Shown here: one piece after another, positions 17,238 to 25,439 of the stretch
Layout of the letters: each line of letters begins with the position of its first letter
Position numbering within the stretch: the first letter of the stretch is position 1
Source: Exiguobacterium undae DSM 14481
Lineage (GTDB): Bacteria; Bacillota; Bacilli; Exiguobacteriales; Exiguobacteriaceae
DNA length: 64,000 nucleotides
Direction of reading: 5' to 3'
NCBI RefSeq assembly: GCF_000620805.1
Contig: NZ_KK211187.1
Span: 405,957-469,956, forward strand
The notes under the pieces: model-generated
Seen by the model: only the letters and a program-made list of their open reading frames with translations
What the model was told of the DNA's origin: nothing
Databases searched by the model: none
Program-made: the position numbers and the translations under genes

Positions 17238-17245
17238 TCTCGTGT

Positions 17246-17344
17246 GTATCATCCAAAGCGGTTGCTTTGCTGGTCGGAGCACCTTGCCAATCGCAGGTTG
17301 CCGTGGAGTCCTAGAGCCAGGTCTCTCGTCCACTCTTGATATAA
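17246..17344 (-). promoter_or_regulatory. SAM-I riboswitch (S-box) for the esterase
   Basis: Read on the minus strand, the order of conserved blocks is ATCAAGAG, GAGAGACCTGGCTCT, CCACGGCAACC, then GGCAAGGTGCTCCGACCAGC and GGATGATAC. This matches the SAM-I aptamer (kink-turn AAGAG, core GGCAACC, GGTGC with its pairing). The P1 closing pair is weak, with a bulge. A terminator follows directly. Confidence 0.88.
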
Positions 17345-17502
17345 CATATAGGAATTGTCGGATTAATCATTGAGAAGATGATAGCACTGACGGAAAAGGA
17401 TTGTCAAATGCTCCTTGACCGGCGGCCGGAACTCTTCTATGATGAAGCCCAACCCGGGAAATCAATCGATATGGGTCATATGGTTTATTTTTGAAAATAT
17501 GG

Positions 17503-17531
17503 TTGACCTTTAAAAGATCTTTCTGTAATGT
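17503..17531 (+). promoter_or_regulatory. Promoter of the metNIQ operon
   Basis: TTGACC (17503-17508), 17 bases, then TAATGT (17526-17531). The transcription start would fall about 55 bases before the S-box aptamer. The stretch 17345-17502 shows nothing else I can identify. Confidence 0.6.
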
Positions 17532-17594
17532 AAAAATTAGTTTTACGACATAAGTTCGAACAGCAACAACACACATATGAATTTCATACCGCAA

Positions 17595-17697
17595 CACTTA
17601 TCCAGAGAGGTGGAGGGACTGGCCCTACGAAACCTCGGCAACAGACTCATTATGAGCACTGTGCCAATTCCATCAGACGATTGTCTGAGAGATGAGT
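17595..17697 (+). promoter_or_regulatory. SAM-I riboswitch (S-box) of metNIQ
   Basis: A textbook S-box: ACTTATCCAGAGAGG, GGAGGGACTGGCCC, CTCGGCAACAG, GTGCCAATTCC and a closing GATGAGT that pairs with ACTTATC. SAM binding should favour the downstream terminator and shut off methionine uptake. Confidence 0.96.
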
Positions 17698-17725
17698 CGA
17701 GTGGATTCTGCCTCTGTGCGGATCC

Positions 17726-17767
17726 AGGTCTCTTCTTGTTTCTTAAGAAGAGGCCTTTTTGTTTTTT
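17726..17767 (+). terminator. Terminator of the metNIQ S-box
   Basis: AGGTCTCTTCTT pairs with AAGAAGAGGCCT around a 7-base loop and is followed by a long T-run, just before the metN ribosome site. Confidence 0.93.
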
Positions 17768-17781
17768 AAAAGGGGGAAAAA

Positions 17782-18816
17782 GTGGTGATTACATTCAAAA
17801 ATGTAAAAAAAATCTACCAGACCAACGAACAATCGATTGCTGCATTGGACGGTGTCGATCTCGAAATCCGAAAAGGTGAAATCTTTGGCGTGATCGGGTT
17901 CAGCGGGGCTGGAAAAAGTTCTTTATTACGGTGTGTCAATCTTCTTGAACGTCCGACATCCGGCAGCGTGACGGTCGACGGGCAAGAACTGACGACCCTT
18001 TCGGCGAAACAACTGCGGGAAGCGAAACAAAACATCGGGATGATCTTCCAACATTTCAACTTGCTTGATTCGAATACGGTCTTCGCGAATGTCGCAAAAC
18101 CACTCGTCTTAAAAGGGATCAAAAAGGAGGAAGTCCACCGGCGCGTCACAGAGCTGCTGGCGTTCGTCGACTTAGCGGACAAAGCCGATCATTATCCGGA
18201 TCAGTTATCCGGAGGGCAGAAACAACGTGTCGGAATAGCGCGGGCATTGGCAACCCAGCCGTCGGTTCTGTTGTGTGACGAAGCGACATCGGCGCTTGAT
18301 CCGCAGACGACACAACATATCCTGCGGTTACTGAAACAGATCAACGCGGAATATGGCATCACGATTTTACTGATTACACACGAGATGGGCGTCATCCGTG
18401 AGATTTGTGACCGGGTCGCGGTCATCGAGGCCGGGAAGTTAATCGAATCGGGTACCGTGTTCGACGTCTTCTCGAATCCCCAGACGGCGACGGCGAAAAA
18501 CTTTGTCCGTTCCGTCATGCAAGATGAGATTCCGGCGTCGGTGCAACGGTTGATCGAACAGCGGGATGCCGGACATCATGTCTATAAAATCAATTTCCTT
18601 GGGGCACACACCGGGCAACCGCTCTTGTCGCAAGTCGCTAAACGGTTTGATGTCGATGTCAACATCCTGCACGGCAGCATCACGGAACTGCAAAATATCC
18701 CGTTCGGCAGTTTGCTCGTCGAATTGATCGGTGAAACGGCGGAAATCGCGCGAGCCCTGCAATACATTGATCAGTCGGATGTCAACGTCGAGGAGGTGCT
18801 GGCCGATGCTAGTTAA
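17782..18816 (+). CDS. metN: Methionine ABC transporter ATP-binding protein
   Basis: ATPase of the MetNIQ importer (344 residues) at the inner face of the membrane. Walker A is GFSGAGKSSLL, the signature LSGGQKQRVGIARAL and Walker B VLLCDEATSALD. A C-terminal NIL domain (about residues 265-340) is the known methionine-binding, trans-inhibition module of this family. The start is GTG 17782, 6 bases after AGGGGGA; GTG 17785 is a less likely alternative. The S-box in the leader supports methionine specificity. It overlaps metI by 11 bases. Confidence 0.96.
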   Translation: MVITFKNVKKIYQTNEQSIAALDGVDLEIRKGEIFGVIGFSGAGKSSLLRCVNLLERPTSGSVTVDGQELTTLSAKQLREAKQNIGMIFQHFNLLDSNTVFANVAKPLVLKGIKKEEVHRRVTELLAFVDLADKADHYPDQLSGGQKQRVGIARALATQPSVLLCDEATSALDPQTTQHILRLLKQINAEYGITILLITHEMGVIREICDRVAVIEAGKLIESGTVFDVFSNPQTATAKNFVRSVMQDEIPASVQRLIEQRDAGHHVYKINFLGAHTGQPLLSQVAKRFDVDVNILHGSITELQNIPFGSLLVELIGETAEIARALQYIDQSDVNVEEVLADAS

Positions 18817-19456
18817 CTACACGGATATCTGGACCGCTTTTCTGCAAACCTTGACGATGGTCGGATTGTCGCTGCTCTTTTCGACGCTGATTGGGCTGCC
18901 GCTCGGAATTCTGTTGGTCGTCACACGTAAGGGAGCGTTGCTCGAACAAGTGCCGCTCTTCAACGTCTTAAGCAGCGTCGTCAATGTGTTTCGGTCGGTT
19001 CCGTTCATCATTTTGCTCGTCGCGATCATTCCGCTGACACGGCTGCTCGTCGGGTCGTCGATTGGCACGAAGGCAGCAATCGTCCCGCTGGTCTTTTATG
19101 CGGCACCGTATATTGCCCGATTGATTGAAAGTTCACTGCTCGAAGTCAGTACGGGCGTCTTGGAAGCGGCGGAAGCGATGGGTGCGACACCGTTGCAGAC
19201 GATTTTCCGTTTCCTGTTGCCGGAAGCGCTCAGCTCGCTTGTCCTGAACTTGACGATCGCGACGATTGGCTTGATCGGGGCGTCGGCGATGGCCGGGGCG
19301 ATCGGTGGCGGAGGGCTCGGGGACTTGGCCATCACCTACGGCTACCAACGGTTTGATACGACCGTCATGATCATCACGGTCGGGATCCTCGTCATCTTGG
19401 TGCAAGGCTTACAGACGACAGGTAACCTGTTGGCACGAAAAATTCGGAGACACTAA
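18806..19456 (+). CDS. metI: Methionine ABC transporter permease
   Basis: Membrane permease of MetNIQ (216 residues, also called MetP in Bacillus). It has five hydrophobic helices and an EAA-type loop at EAAEAMGATPLQTIFRFLLP that docks on MetN. ATG 18806 follows AGGAGGTG by 7 bases and lies inside the end of metN, so the two are translationally coupled. The longer open frame from 18731 has no ribosome site. Confidence 0.96.
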   Translation: MLVNYTDIWTAFLQTLTMVGLSLLFSTLIGLPLGILLVVTRKGALLEQVPLFNVLSSVVNVFRSVPFIILLVAIIPLTRLLVGSSIGTKAAIVPLVFYAAPYIARLIESSLLEVSTGVLEAAEAMGATPLQTIFRFLLPEALSSLVLNLTIATIGLIGASAMAGAIGGGGLGDLAITYGYQRFDTTVMIITVGILVILVQGLQTTGNLLARKIRRH

Positions 19457-19489
19457 CAAAACATAGAGAAGATAAGGGAGAGATGAACG

Positions 19490-20311
19490 ATGAAAAAAGG
19501 ATTAGCGATTGGTGCAGCATTGACGACGGTATTATTTGCAGGGTGTGCAGCGTCCGGGGAAGAGGATAAAAATACGGTCAAGCTCGGCGTCAGCAGTTCG
19601 GATACGCAAGTTTGGGAATACGTCGCGAAAAAAGCGGAAAAAGAGGGGATTACGATTGAACTCGTTAAGTTCTCCGATTACGTGCAACCGAACCTGGCAC
19701 TCGCGGAAGGCGAGATCGATGCGAACTCGTTCCAGACGATTTCGTACTTCAATGCCTTTAAAAAAGAACATAACTTAAAGCTGTCGCCGATTGCGACGAC
19801 CGTCATCGCACCGATGGGGATTTATTCGGATAAAGTCAAGGACGTCAAAGATATCCCGGTCGGCGGAAAAATTGCCGTTCCGAACGAGGCGACGAACATG
19901 GGACGGGCACTGCTGTTGCTGCAGGAAGCGGGCTTGATCAAATTGCCGGACGACTTTGATGGAAACGGAGCCGTCGACAAAATCGTCGAGAATCCGAAAA
20001 AACTGAAGATTGTCCCGGTCGTCGCCGGACAGACGCCACGTGTCCTGCCGGATGTATCGGCATCGATCATCAACAACGGAATCGCCGTGGATGCCGGCTT
20101 CAATCCGATCAAAGACTCGATTCTTCATGAAAATGCAACAGCGAAACCTTACATCAACATCATCGCGACACGAACGGAAGATAAGGACAAAAAGACGTTG
20201 AAGAAAATCGCTTCACTGTACCAACAGGACGATGTCGCGGCCTTCATCAAAAAAGAGTACAAAGGAAGCACGATTCCGACGTTCGTCCCACTGAGTGACA
20301 TCGGCGAATAA
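19490..20311 (+). CDS. metQ: Methionine-binding lipoprotein MetQ (NlpA family)
   Basis: Substrate-binding protein of the importer, anchored outside the membrane. A lipoprotein signal ends with the lipobox LFAGC at Cys19. The mature protein shows the NlpA-family sequence (VKLGVSSSDTQVWEYVAKKAEKEG, then ALAEGEIDANSFQ). Length (273 residues) is normal. It is the third gene of the S-box operon and is followed after 27 bases by an M20 amidohydrolase in the same direction. Confidence 0.96.
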   Translation: MKKGLAIGAALTTVLFAGCAASGEEDKNTVKLGVSSSDTQVWEYVAKKAEKEGITIELVKFSDYVQPNLALAEGEIDANSFQTISYFNAFKKEHNLKLSPIATTVIAPMGIYSDKVKDVKDIPVGGKIAVPNEATNMGRALLLLQEAGLIKLPDDFDGNGAVDKIVENPKKLKIVPVVAGQTPRVLPDVSASIINNGIAVDAGFNPIKDSILHENATAKPYINIIATRTEDKDKKTLKKIASLYQQDDVAAFIKKEYKGSTIPTFVPLSDIGE

Positions 20312-20338
20312 CTAAAAATCCAAAGGAGCGTGACCCAA

Positions 20339-21550
20339 ATGACGGTTCAGACAAAACGGGAAAACTTGATTCAAACGATTGAGCAGGATATCGAACAAAA
20401 ACGTGAGTCGTATCTCGAGACGAGTCACCGGATTCATGCGACACCCGAGATTGGGAATGAGGAATATTTTGCTTCGCGTCATCATGCGGAACGCCTGACG
20501 GCAGAAGGGTTCACGGTTGAGCTCGGGATCGCGGGACACGACACGGCGTTCCTGGCCCGGAAGACTTCGGATAAACCGGGGGCGACCGTTGCCTTCCTCG
20601 CCGAATACGATGCGTTGCCGGGGATTGGTCACGCCTGCGGTCACAATATCATCGGCACGACGAGTGTCGCAGCGGCGATCGCACTCAGTAAAATCATCGA
20701 TGAAGTCGGGGGCAGTGTCGTCGTGCTCGGCACACCGGCAGAGGAAGGTGGACCAAACGGCAGTGCGAAAGGCAGCTTCGTCAAACATGATCTCCTGACG
20801 GGGATCGATGCGGCCCTGATGATTCATCCGTCCGGACAAACGCGCATCACCGGTTCCTCGCTCGCCGTCGATCCACTCGATTTTGCCTTTACCGGCAAGC
20901 CGGCTCACGCGGCAGCGTCACCGGAAGAGGGCATCAATGCACTCGACGCCATCATCCAACTCTTTAACGGCATCAATGCCTTACGCCAGCAATTACCGAG
21001 CGATGTCCGGATTCACGGCATCATCACGGATGGCGGTGATGCGCCGAACATCATCCCGGAGTACGCCAAAGCCCGCTTCTTCATCCGGGCGACGACGCGC
21101 GAACGGTTGAATGACGTGACGAAGAAGGTCAAAGCCGTTGCCGAAGGGGCAGCGCTTGCGACCGGGGCAACGCTTGAGGTCATCGCGTTCCAAAATGAGG
21201 TCGACAATCTCCTGTTCAACCGGACGTTTGACGAGATTTTCCGGGAGGAAGCAGTGGCGCTTGGGGAAGACGTCCAGACGGATGAACGCCCGGGTCTTGG
21301 TTCGACTGACGCCGGCAACATCAGCCAGGTCCTGCCGACCATCCATCCGTATATCAAGATCGGAGCGGATGATTTGGTCGCCCACACGGAAAGTTTCCGG
21401 GAAGCGGCGCGATCGGAACAAGGCGACGAAGCCTTGATCACCGGCGCAAAAATCCTGGCTCGGACGGCGTTACGTTTGTTGACGGACGGACAGTTACTCG
21501 GGACGGTCAAGCAGGAGTTCCATGACCGGAAAAACGGCTACTTGGCGTAA
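20339..21550 (+). CDS. M20 family amidohydrolase/peptidase in the methionine operon
   Basis: A metal-dependent amidohydrolase of about 403 residues. Metal ligands are in AEYDALPGIGHACGHN and PAEEGGPNGSAKG, and the dimerisation (lid) domain starts near FTGKPAHAAASPEEG. It belongs to the M20D group, which includes N-acyl amino-acid deacylases. ATG 20339 is chosen over GTG 20330, which would leave only one base after the AAAGGAG site. As the last gene of an S-box operon with a methionine importer it may release methionine from N-acyl or dipeptide forms. That role is inferred; B. subtilis has deacylases of this family in sulfur-compound salvage operons. Confidence 0.88.
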   Translation: MTVQTKRENLIQTIEQDIEQKRESYLETSHRIHATPEIGNEEYFASRHHAERLTAEGFTVELGIAGHDTAFLARKTSDKPGATVAFLAEYDALPGIGHACGHNIIGTTSVAAAIALSKIIDEVGGSVVVLGTPAEEGGPNGSAKGSFVKHDLLTGIDAALMIHPSGQTRITGSSLAVDPLDFAFTGKPAHAAASPEEGINALDAIIQLFNGINALRQQLPSDVRIHGIITDGGDAPNIIPEYAKARFFIRATTRERLNDVTKKVKAVAEGAALATGATLEVIAFQNEVDNLLFNRTFDEIFREEAVALGEDVQTDERPGLGSTDAGNISQVLPTIHPYIKIGADDLVAHTESFREAARSEQGDEALITGAKILARTALRLLTDGQLLGTVKQEFHDRKNGYLA

Positions 21551-21561
21551 TAGACAAACCG

Positions 21562-21626
21562 AAAAGTATGTTTCTATCCGACGGATGAGGTCTTTTAAAG
21601 TCCGTCGGATAGCACATACTTTTTGT
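21562..21626 (+). terminator. Terminator of the metNIQ-M20 operon
   Basis: A long hairpin: AAAAGTATGT and CTATCCGACGGA pair with TCCGTCGGATAG and ACATACTTTTT across a loop of about 14 bases. Confidence 0.92.
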
Positions 21627-21707
21627 CGGAAATGGAAGTAAAAACAAATTCTTTTTTGTATTTTAAAATAACCTGTGCTAGTCTTGAGCTGTACAACTGA
21701 ATAACCA

Positions 21708-21846
21708 GTTCTTCGGGGTAGGGTGAAAATCCCAACCGGCGGTGATGCGATTTTCGAATCGACGAGCCCGCGACCCATAGTGTACGCACTATGGCTGACT
21801 TGGTGTGATTCCAAGGCCGACGGTAAAGTCCGGATGGGAGAAGAAC
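21708..21846 (+). promoter_or_regulatory. FMN riboswitch (RFN element)
   Basis: The conserved blocks are in order: GTTCTTCGGGGTAGGGTG, CCAACCGGCGGTGAT, AGCCCGCGA, GACTTGGTG...CCAAGGCCGACGGT and GGATGGGAGAAGAAC. The closing stem GTTCTTC/GAAGAAC is perfect. It should attenuate the riboflavin operon when FMN is plentiful. Confidence 0.97.
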
Positions 21847-21957
21847 GAAAAAATGTGCTTGAAACCATTTTCTGAAAAAATACATTCAGAGAAAGGTCTA
21901 TTTCTGTATGCTTTTAAACAGAAAAACAAGACGTTTCTTTCGTGACCCTTCAATCAT

Positions 21958-21992
21958 GACGCCCTGCAAATGCAGTGGCGTCTTTTTCTTTT
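21958..21992 (+). terminator. FMN-riboswitch terminator
   Basis: GACGCC...GGCGTC with inner CTGC/GCAG is followed by TTTTTCTTTT, 16 bases before the ribD start. Confidence 0.88.
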
Positions 21993-22007
21993 GAAAGGAG
22001 CGAAATC

Positions 22008-23054
22008 ATGAAAAATAGAATGCATCATGCGATGCAATTGGCAGAGATGTTAGACGGACAAACAAGTCCAAATCCAAGTGTCGGCTGTGTGATCACGAAG
22101 CACGGACGGATCATCGGTTTTGGAGCGCACCGGTTTGCCGGCGGTCCCCATGCCGAAGTCGAAGCGTTACGGATGGCGGGAGAGGCGGCACGCGACGCCG
22201 ATCTGTATGTCACGCTGGAACCATGTAACCATCACGGCAAAACACCTCCTTGCACGGAAGCGATCATTGCCGCCGGTATCAAGCGCGTGTTCGTCGCGAC
22301 GGAAGATCGTCATGCGATCGTCGCGGGGCAGGGCATTGAACGTCTGCGCGACGCCGGACTGACGGTCGAAGTCGGATTGCTGCAAGACGAAGCAGTTCGT
22401 TTTTATACACCGTTTTGGCAAAGTATCGAGCGAAAACGGCCGGCTGTCACGGTGAAGATTGCTCAGACACTAAACGGAATCATCACGACAGGTGAAAAAC
22501 GCTGGATTACGTCAGAAGCCGCGCGAACGGCGGGACGCCGGTTGCGGGCAACACATGACGCCATCTTGGTCGGAAGTGAGACGGTTTTAATTGATGATCC
22601 GGCCCTGACGTTACGCAGTGAAGAGGGAATCGAACCGATTCGGGTCCTCGTTGATCGACGGGGGCGGTTGTCGGAGACGTTTCAGGTTTTGCATGACGGC
22701 TTGAATCCGACGTACTGGCTGACGGAACAGCCGCGAATCAGTTCCAAGCCGAATGTTACCGTCCTTGTCAGCACGTACTCGACACCGGACCAGATTCTCG
22801 AGACCTTATACGAACAAGGCATCCGGAGCCTCTTGATTGAAGGCGGGCCGACCATCCAGTCGGCATTTTTGGCAGCCGACCTTGTGGATCGAATCGATGT
22901 CTATCAGGCGCCTTCCGTCTTGAAGGGAACCGGTGGTTTGACGGGTACCGTCGAGGTCGAAGACCGATTTGCACTGACAGACGTCGAGCCGATCGGTCAG
23001 GATATCCATCTGCGGTATGAGCGGAAAGGAGAATGGACATGTTCACAGGATTGA
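22008..23054 (+). CDS. ribD: Bifunctional riboflavin deaminase/reductase
   Basis: Catalyses the second and third steps of riboflavin synthesis: deamination of the pyrimidinone, then NADPH-dependent side-chain reduction. The N-terminal deaminase domain (about 1-145) carries the zinc motif HAEVEAL and PCNHHGKTPPC. The C-terminal reductase domain (about 146-348) begins near RPAVTVKIAQTLNG. ATG 22008 follows GAAAGGAG; the longer open frame overlaps the terminator. First gene of the FMN-controlled operon, overlapping ribE by 16 bases. Confidence 0.97.
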   Translation: MKNRMHHAMQLAEMLDGQTSPNPSVGCVITKHGRIIGFGAHRFAGGPHAEVEALRMAGEAARDADLYVTLEPCNHHGKTPPCTEAIIAAGIKRVFVATEDRHAIVAGQGIERLRDAGLTVEVGLLQDEAVRFYTPFWQSIERKRPAVTVKIAQTLNGIITTGEKRWITSEAARTAGRRLRATHDAILVGSETVLIDDPALTLRSEEGIEPIRVLVDRRGRLSETFQVLHDGLNPTYWLTEQPRISSKPNVTVLVSTYSTPDQILETLYEQGIRSLLIEGGPTIQSAFLAADLVDRIDVYQAPSVLKGTGGLTGTVEVEDRFALTDVEPIGQDIHLRYERKGEWTCSQD

Positions 23055-23668
23055 TTGAAGAAGTCGGCACGATCAAACGAAAAGTCCCGCGACCGAACGG
23101 TTTGGCGCTGGAAATCGAAGCCCGGCACGTGCTCGAAGGAACGAAAATCGGTGACAGTATCGCGGTCGACGGCATCTGTTTGACCGTCACGGCGATGACG
23201 GCAACCGGATTTACGGCGGATGCGGTCCACGAAACGATTCGGGCGACAGCACTGCAGACATTGCGCGTCGGCACACCGGTTCAACTGGAACGGGCGATGC
23301 CGGCGAACGGACGATTCGGCGGTCACTTCGTCAGTGGCCACATTGACGGGACAGCCCGGCTGTTAAGCCGTCGACCGGACGGTGAAGCGATGGAATACCG
23401 ATTTGAGACCGCTGACTGGCGCAAATACTGTATTCCGAAAGGCTCGATTGCGATCAACGGAACCAGTTTGACGATTCAACATGTCCAAGCGGACAGTCTG
23501 ACGATTTCGCTGATTCCACATTCACGCCAAGTGACGACGTTCGACCGCTTACAGAGTGGAGCGCTCGTCAATATTGAGTGTGATCTGATGGCAAAACACT
23601 TGTATCACTTTACGCAACAGGAGCAGAAAACTGATTGGTCGGCATTTTTAGGAGGCGGAGCAGGATGA
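23039..23668 (+). CDS. ribE: Riboflavin synthase alpha subunit
   Basis: Dismutates two 6,7-dimethyl-8-ribityllumazine molecules into riboflavin. It has 209 residues and two lumazine-binding barrels, with [10 protein letters not shown] at the start and a second repeat from [14 protein letters not shown] 23039 is preferred to 23033 because family proteins begin MFTG and AAAGGA lies 8 bases upstream. It lies inside the ribD end and overlaps ribBA by ATGA. Confidence 0.97.
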   Translation: MFTGLIEEVGTIKRKVPRPNGLALEIEARHVLEGTKIGDSIAVDGICLTVTAMTATGFTADAVHETIRATALQTLRVGTPVQLERAMPANGRFGGHFVSGHIDGTARLLSRRPDGEAMEYRFETADWRKYCIPKGSIAINGTSLTIQHVQADSLTISLIPHSRQVTTFDRLQSGALVNIECDLMAKHLYHFTQQEQKTDWSAFLGGGAG

Positions 23669-24849
23669 ACGGATTTGATCTCATAGAAGAAGCGATTGAA
23701 GAGTTAAAACAAGGACGTCCGATCATCGTCTGTGACGACGAAAATCGGGAAAACGAAGGCGATTTGATCCTGCTTGCGGAACATGCGACACCGGAACAAA
23801 TCAACTTCATGATCACTCACGGCAAAGGACTTGTCTGTGTACCGGTCAGTCCGCAACTGGCAAACCGATTGGAACTGAATCCGATGACGGACGTCAACAC
23901 CGATCCGCACGGAACAGCCTTTACCATCAGTATCGACCACGAAGAGGCGAAGACCGGTATCAGTGCGGGCGAGCGGGCCTTGACGATCCAACGGATGCTG
24001 ACGGATCGAGCCGGTCAATTCAAGCGTCCGGGACATATTTTCCCCTTAATCGCGAAAGAAGGCGGTGTCCGGGAACGGCGGGGTCATACAGAAGCCGGTG
24101 TTGACTTGGCACGACTCGCCGGAAGCGCAGAAGCGGCCGTCATTTGTGAAATCATCTTGGAAGACGGGACGATGGCGCGTGTGGACGACTTGTTGACGTA
24201 TAAAGAAGTCCATGGACTGAAGATGATCACGATCGACGCGCTCGTTTCTTATCTGGAACGTCCCGTTCGACGCGAAGCCGACGTCTTGTTGCCGGCGGAT
24301 CACGGAGCATTCCGGATGCTTGGTTACACGACGCCGGATGCGAAGGAACACGTCACCGTCTTGTCCGGTGAGACAGAAGACGGCATGCTCGTCCGGCTTC
24401 ATTCCGAATGTCTGACGGGAGATGTTTTTGGCTCCAAACGCTGTGATTGCGGTCCACAACTCGACGCCGCCCTCGAGCGAATCGGTCAAGAAGGAGGCGC
24501 CGTCCTGTATTTACGGCAGGAAGGACGGGGCATCGGCTTGATGGCAAAGTTAAAAGCGTATGAGTTACAGGAGCAGGGACTCGATACGGTCGAAGCGAAT
24601 CACGCACTTGGATATGCGACGGACTTACGCGACTACAAAGTCGCAGCCGCGATGTTACATGATTTAGGTGTGACGAAGATTCGCTTGATGACGAATAACC
24701 CGGATAAGCAACAAGCCCTTGAACAACACGGCATTAAGGTGCTCGAACGGGTGCCGCTTGAAATCGCGCCGGTTCCGGAAAACAAACATTATCTGCACAC
24801 TAAACAAACGAAACTCGGGCATCTGCTCGACATCCAAGGAGGACAATAA
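23665..24849 (+). CDS. ribBA: Bifunctional DHBP synthase / GTP cyclohydrolase II
   Basis: Supplies both precursors of riboflavin. The N-terminal part (about 1-200) makes 3,4-dihydroxy-2-butanone 4-phosphate from ribulose 5-phosphate, with [11 protein letters not shown] and HTEAGVDL motifs. The C-terminal part opens GTP and has the zinc cysteines in [17 protein letters not shown] and the RQEGRGIGL motif. At 394 residues it is the usual fusion. ATG 23665 follows AGGAGG and overlaps the ribE stop. Confidence 0.97.
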   Translation: MNGFDLIEEAIEELKQGRPIIVCDDENRENEGDLILLAEHATPEQINFMITHGKGLVCVPVSPQLANRLELNPMTDVNTDPHGTAFTISIDHEEAKTGISAGERALTIQRMLTDRAGQFKRPGHIFPLIAKEGGVRERRGHTEAGVDLARLAGSAEAAVICEIILEDGTMARVDDLLTYKEVHGLKMITIDALVSYLERPVRREADVLLPADHGAFRMLGYTTPDAKEHVTVLSGETEDGMLVRLHSECLTGDVFGSKRCDCGPQLDAALERIGQEGGAVLYLRQEGRGIGLMAKLKAYELQEQGLDTVEANHALGYATDLRDYKVAAAMLHDLGVTKIRLMTNNPDKQQALEQHGIKVLERVPLEIAPVPENKHYLHTKQTKLGHLLDIQGGQ

Positions 24850-24850
24850 C

Positions 24851-25309
24851 ATGGTATTCGAAGGTTTTTTAACAGGTGAGGGACTACGCGTCGCAATCGT
24901 CGCGGCACGTTTTAATGAATTGATCACATCAAAATTAGTCGGAGGCGCAAACGACGCATTCCGTCGACACGGTGTGGCAGCGGACGCCGTCGATACGGCG
25001 TGGGTACCGGGAGCGTTTGAAATTCCGCTCGTCGCAGAAAAGCTTGCGAAAAGCGGCAACTACGATGCGGTCATCACGCTTGGAGCCGTCATTCGCGGGG
25101 CGACGTCGCATTACGATTATGTCTGCAATGAAGTGGCAAAAGGGGTTGCGAGTGCGTCACGTGAGACAGGAGTTCCGATCATTTTTGGTGTCCTGACGAC
25201 CGATTCGATTGAACAAGCCGTCGAACGTGCAGGTACGAAAGCGGGCAATAAAGGATACGAATCAGCTGTTTCGGCAATCGAAATGGCAAATCTGTTGCGG
25301 ACGATCTAA
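24851..25309 (+). CDS. ribH: 6,7-dimethyl-8-ribityllumazine synthase
   Basis: Condenses the pyrimidinedione and dihydroxybutanone phosphate to lumazine, forming an icosahedral shell in Bacillales. It has 152 residues, with [14 protein letters not shown], the [10 protein letters not shown] phosphate site and [17 protein letters not shown] 24851 follows AAGGAGG by 8 bases. Last gene of the operon, ended by a strong terminator. Confidence 0.97.
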   Translation: MVFEGFLTGEGLRVAIVAARFNELITSKLVGGANDAFRRHGVAADAVDTAWVPGAFEIPLVAEKLAKSGNYDAVITLGAVIRGATSHYDYVCNEVAKGVASASRETGVPIIFGVLTTDSIEQAVERAGTKAGNKGYESAVSAIEMANLLRTI

Positions 25310-25327
25310 GGATCGGAACGTAAGGCT

Positions 25328-25364
25328 AGAGACCTGTTTCTGATGGAAACAGGTCTCTTTTTTT
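25328..25364 (+). terminator. Terminator of the rib operon
   Basis: AGAGACCTGTTTC and GGAAACAGGTCTCT form a 12-13 bp stem with a 4-base loop, then seven T. Confidence 0.95.
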
Positions 25365-25439
25365 GTCGCCCGCGCAGGACTTTGAACGCTCCATCCCTAA
25401 TGGAAGGAGAAGGACTTTTTCATGAAGGAGGAAAGGTAC

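Noticed and set aside
17367-17597. A 76-codon minus-strand ORF between the two SAM riboswitches.
   Set aside because: It covers the metN promoter and the S-box start, has no ribosome site and no recognisable sequence.
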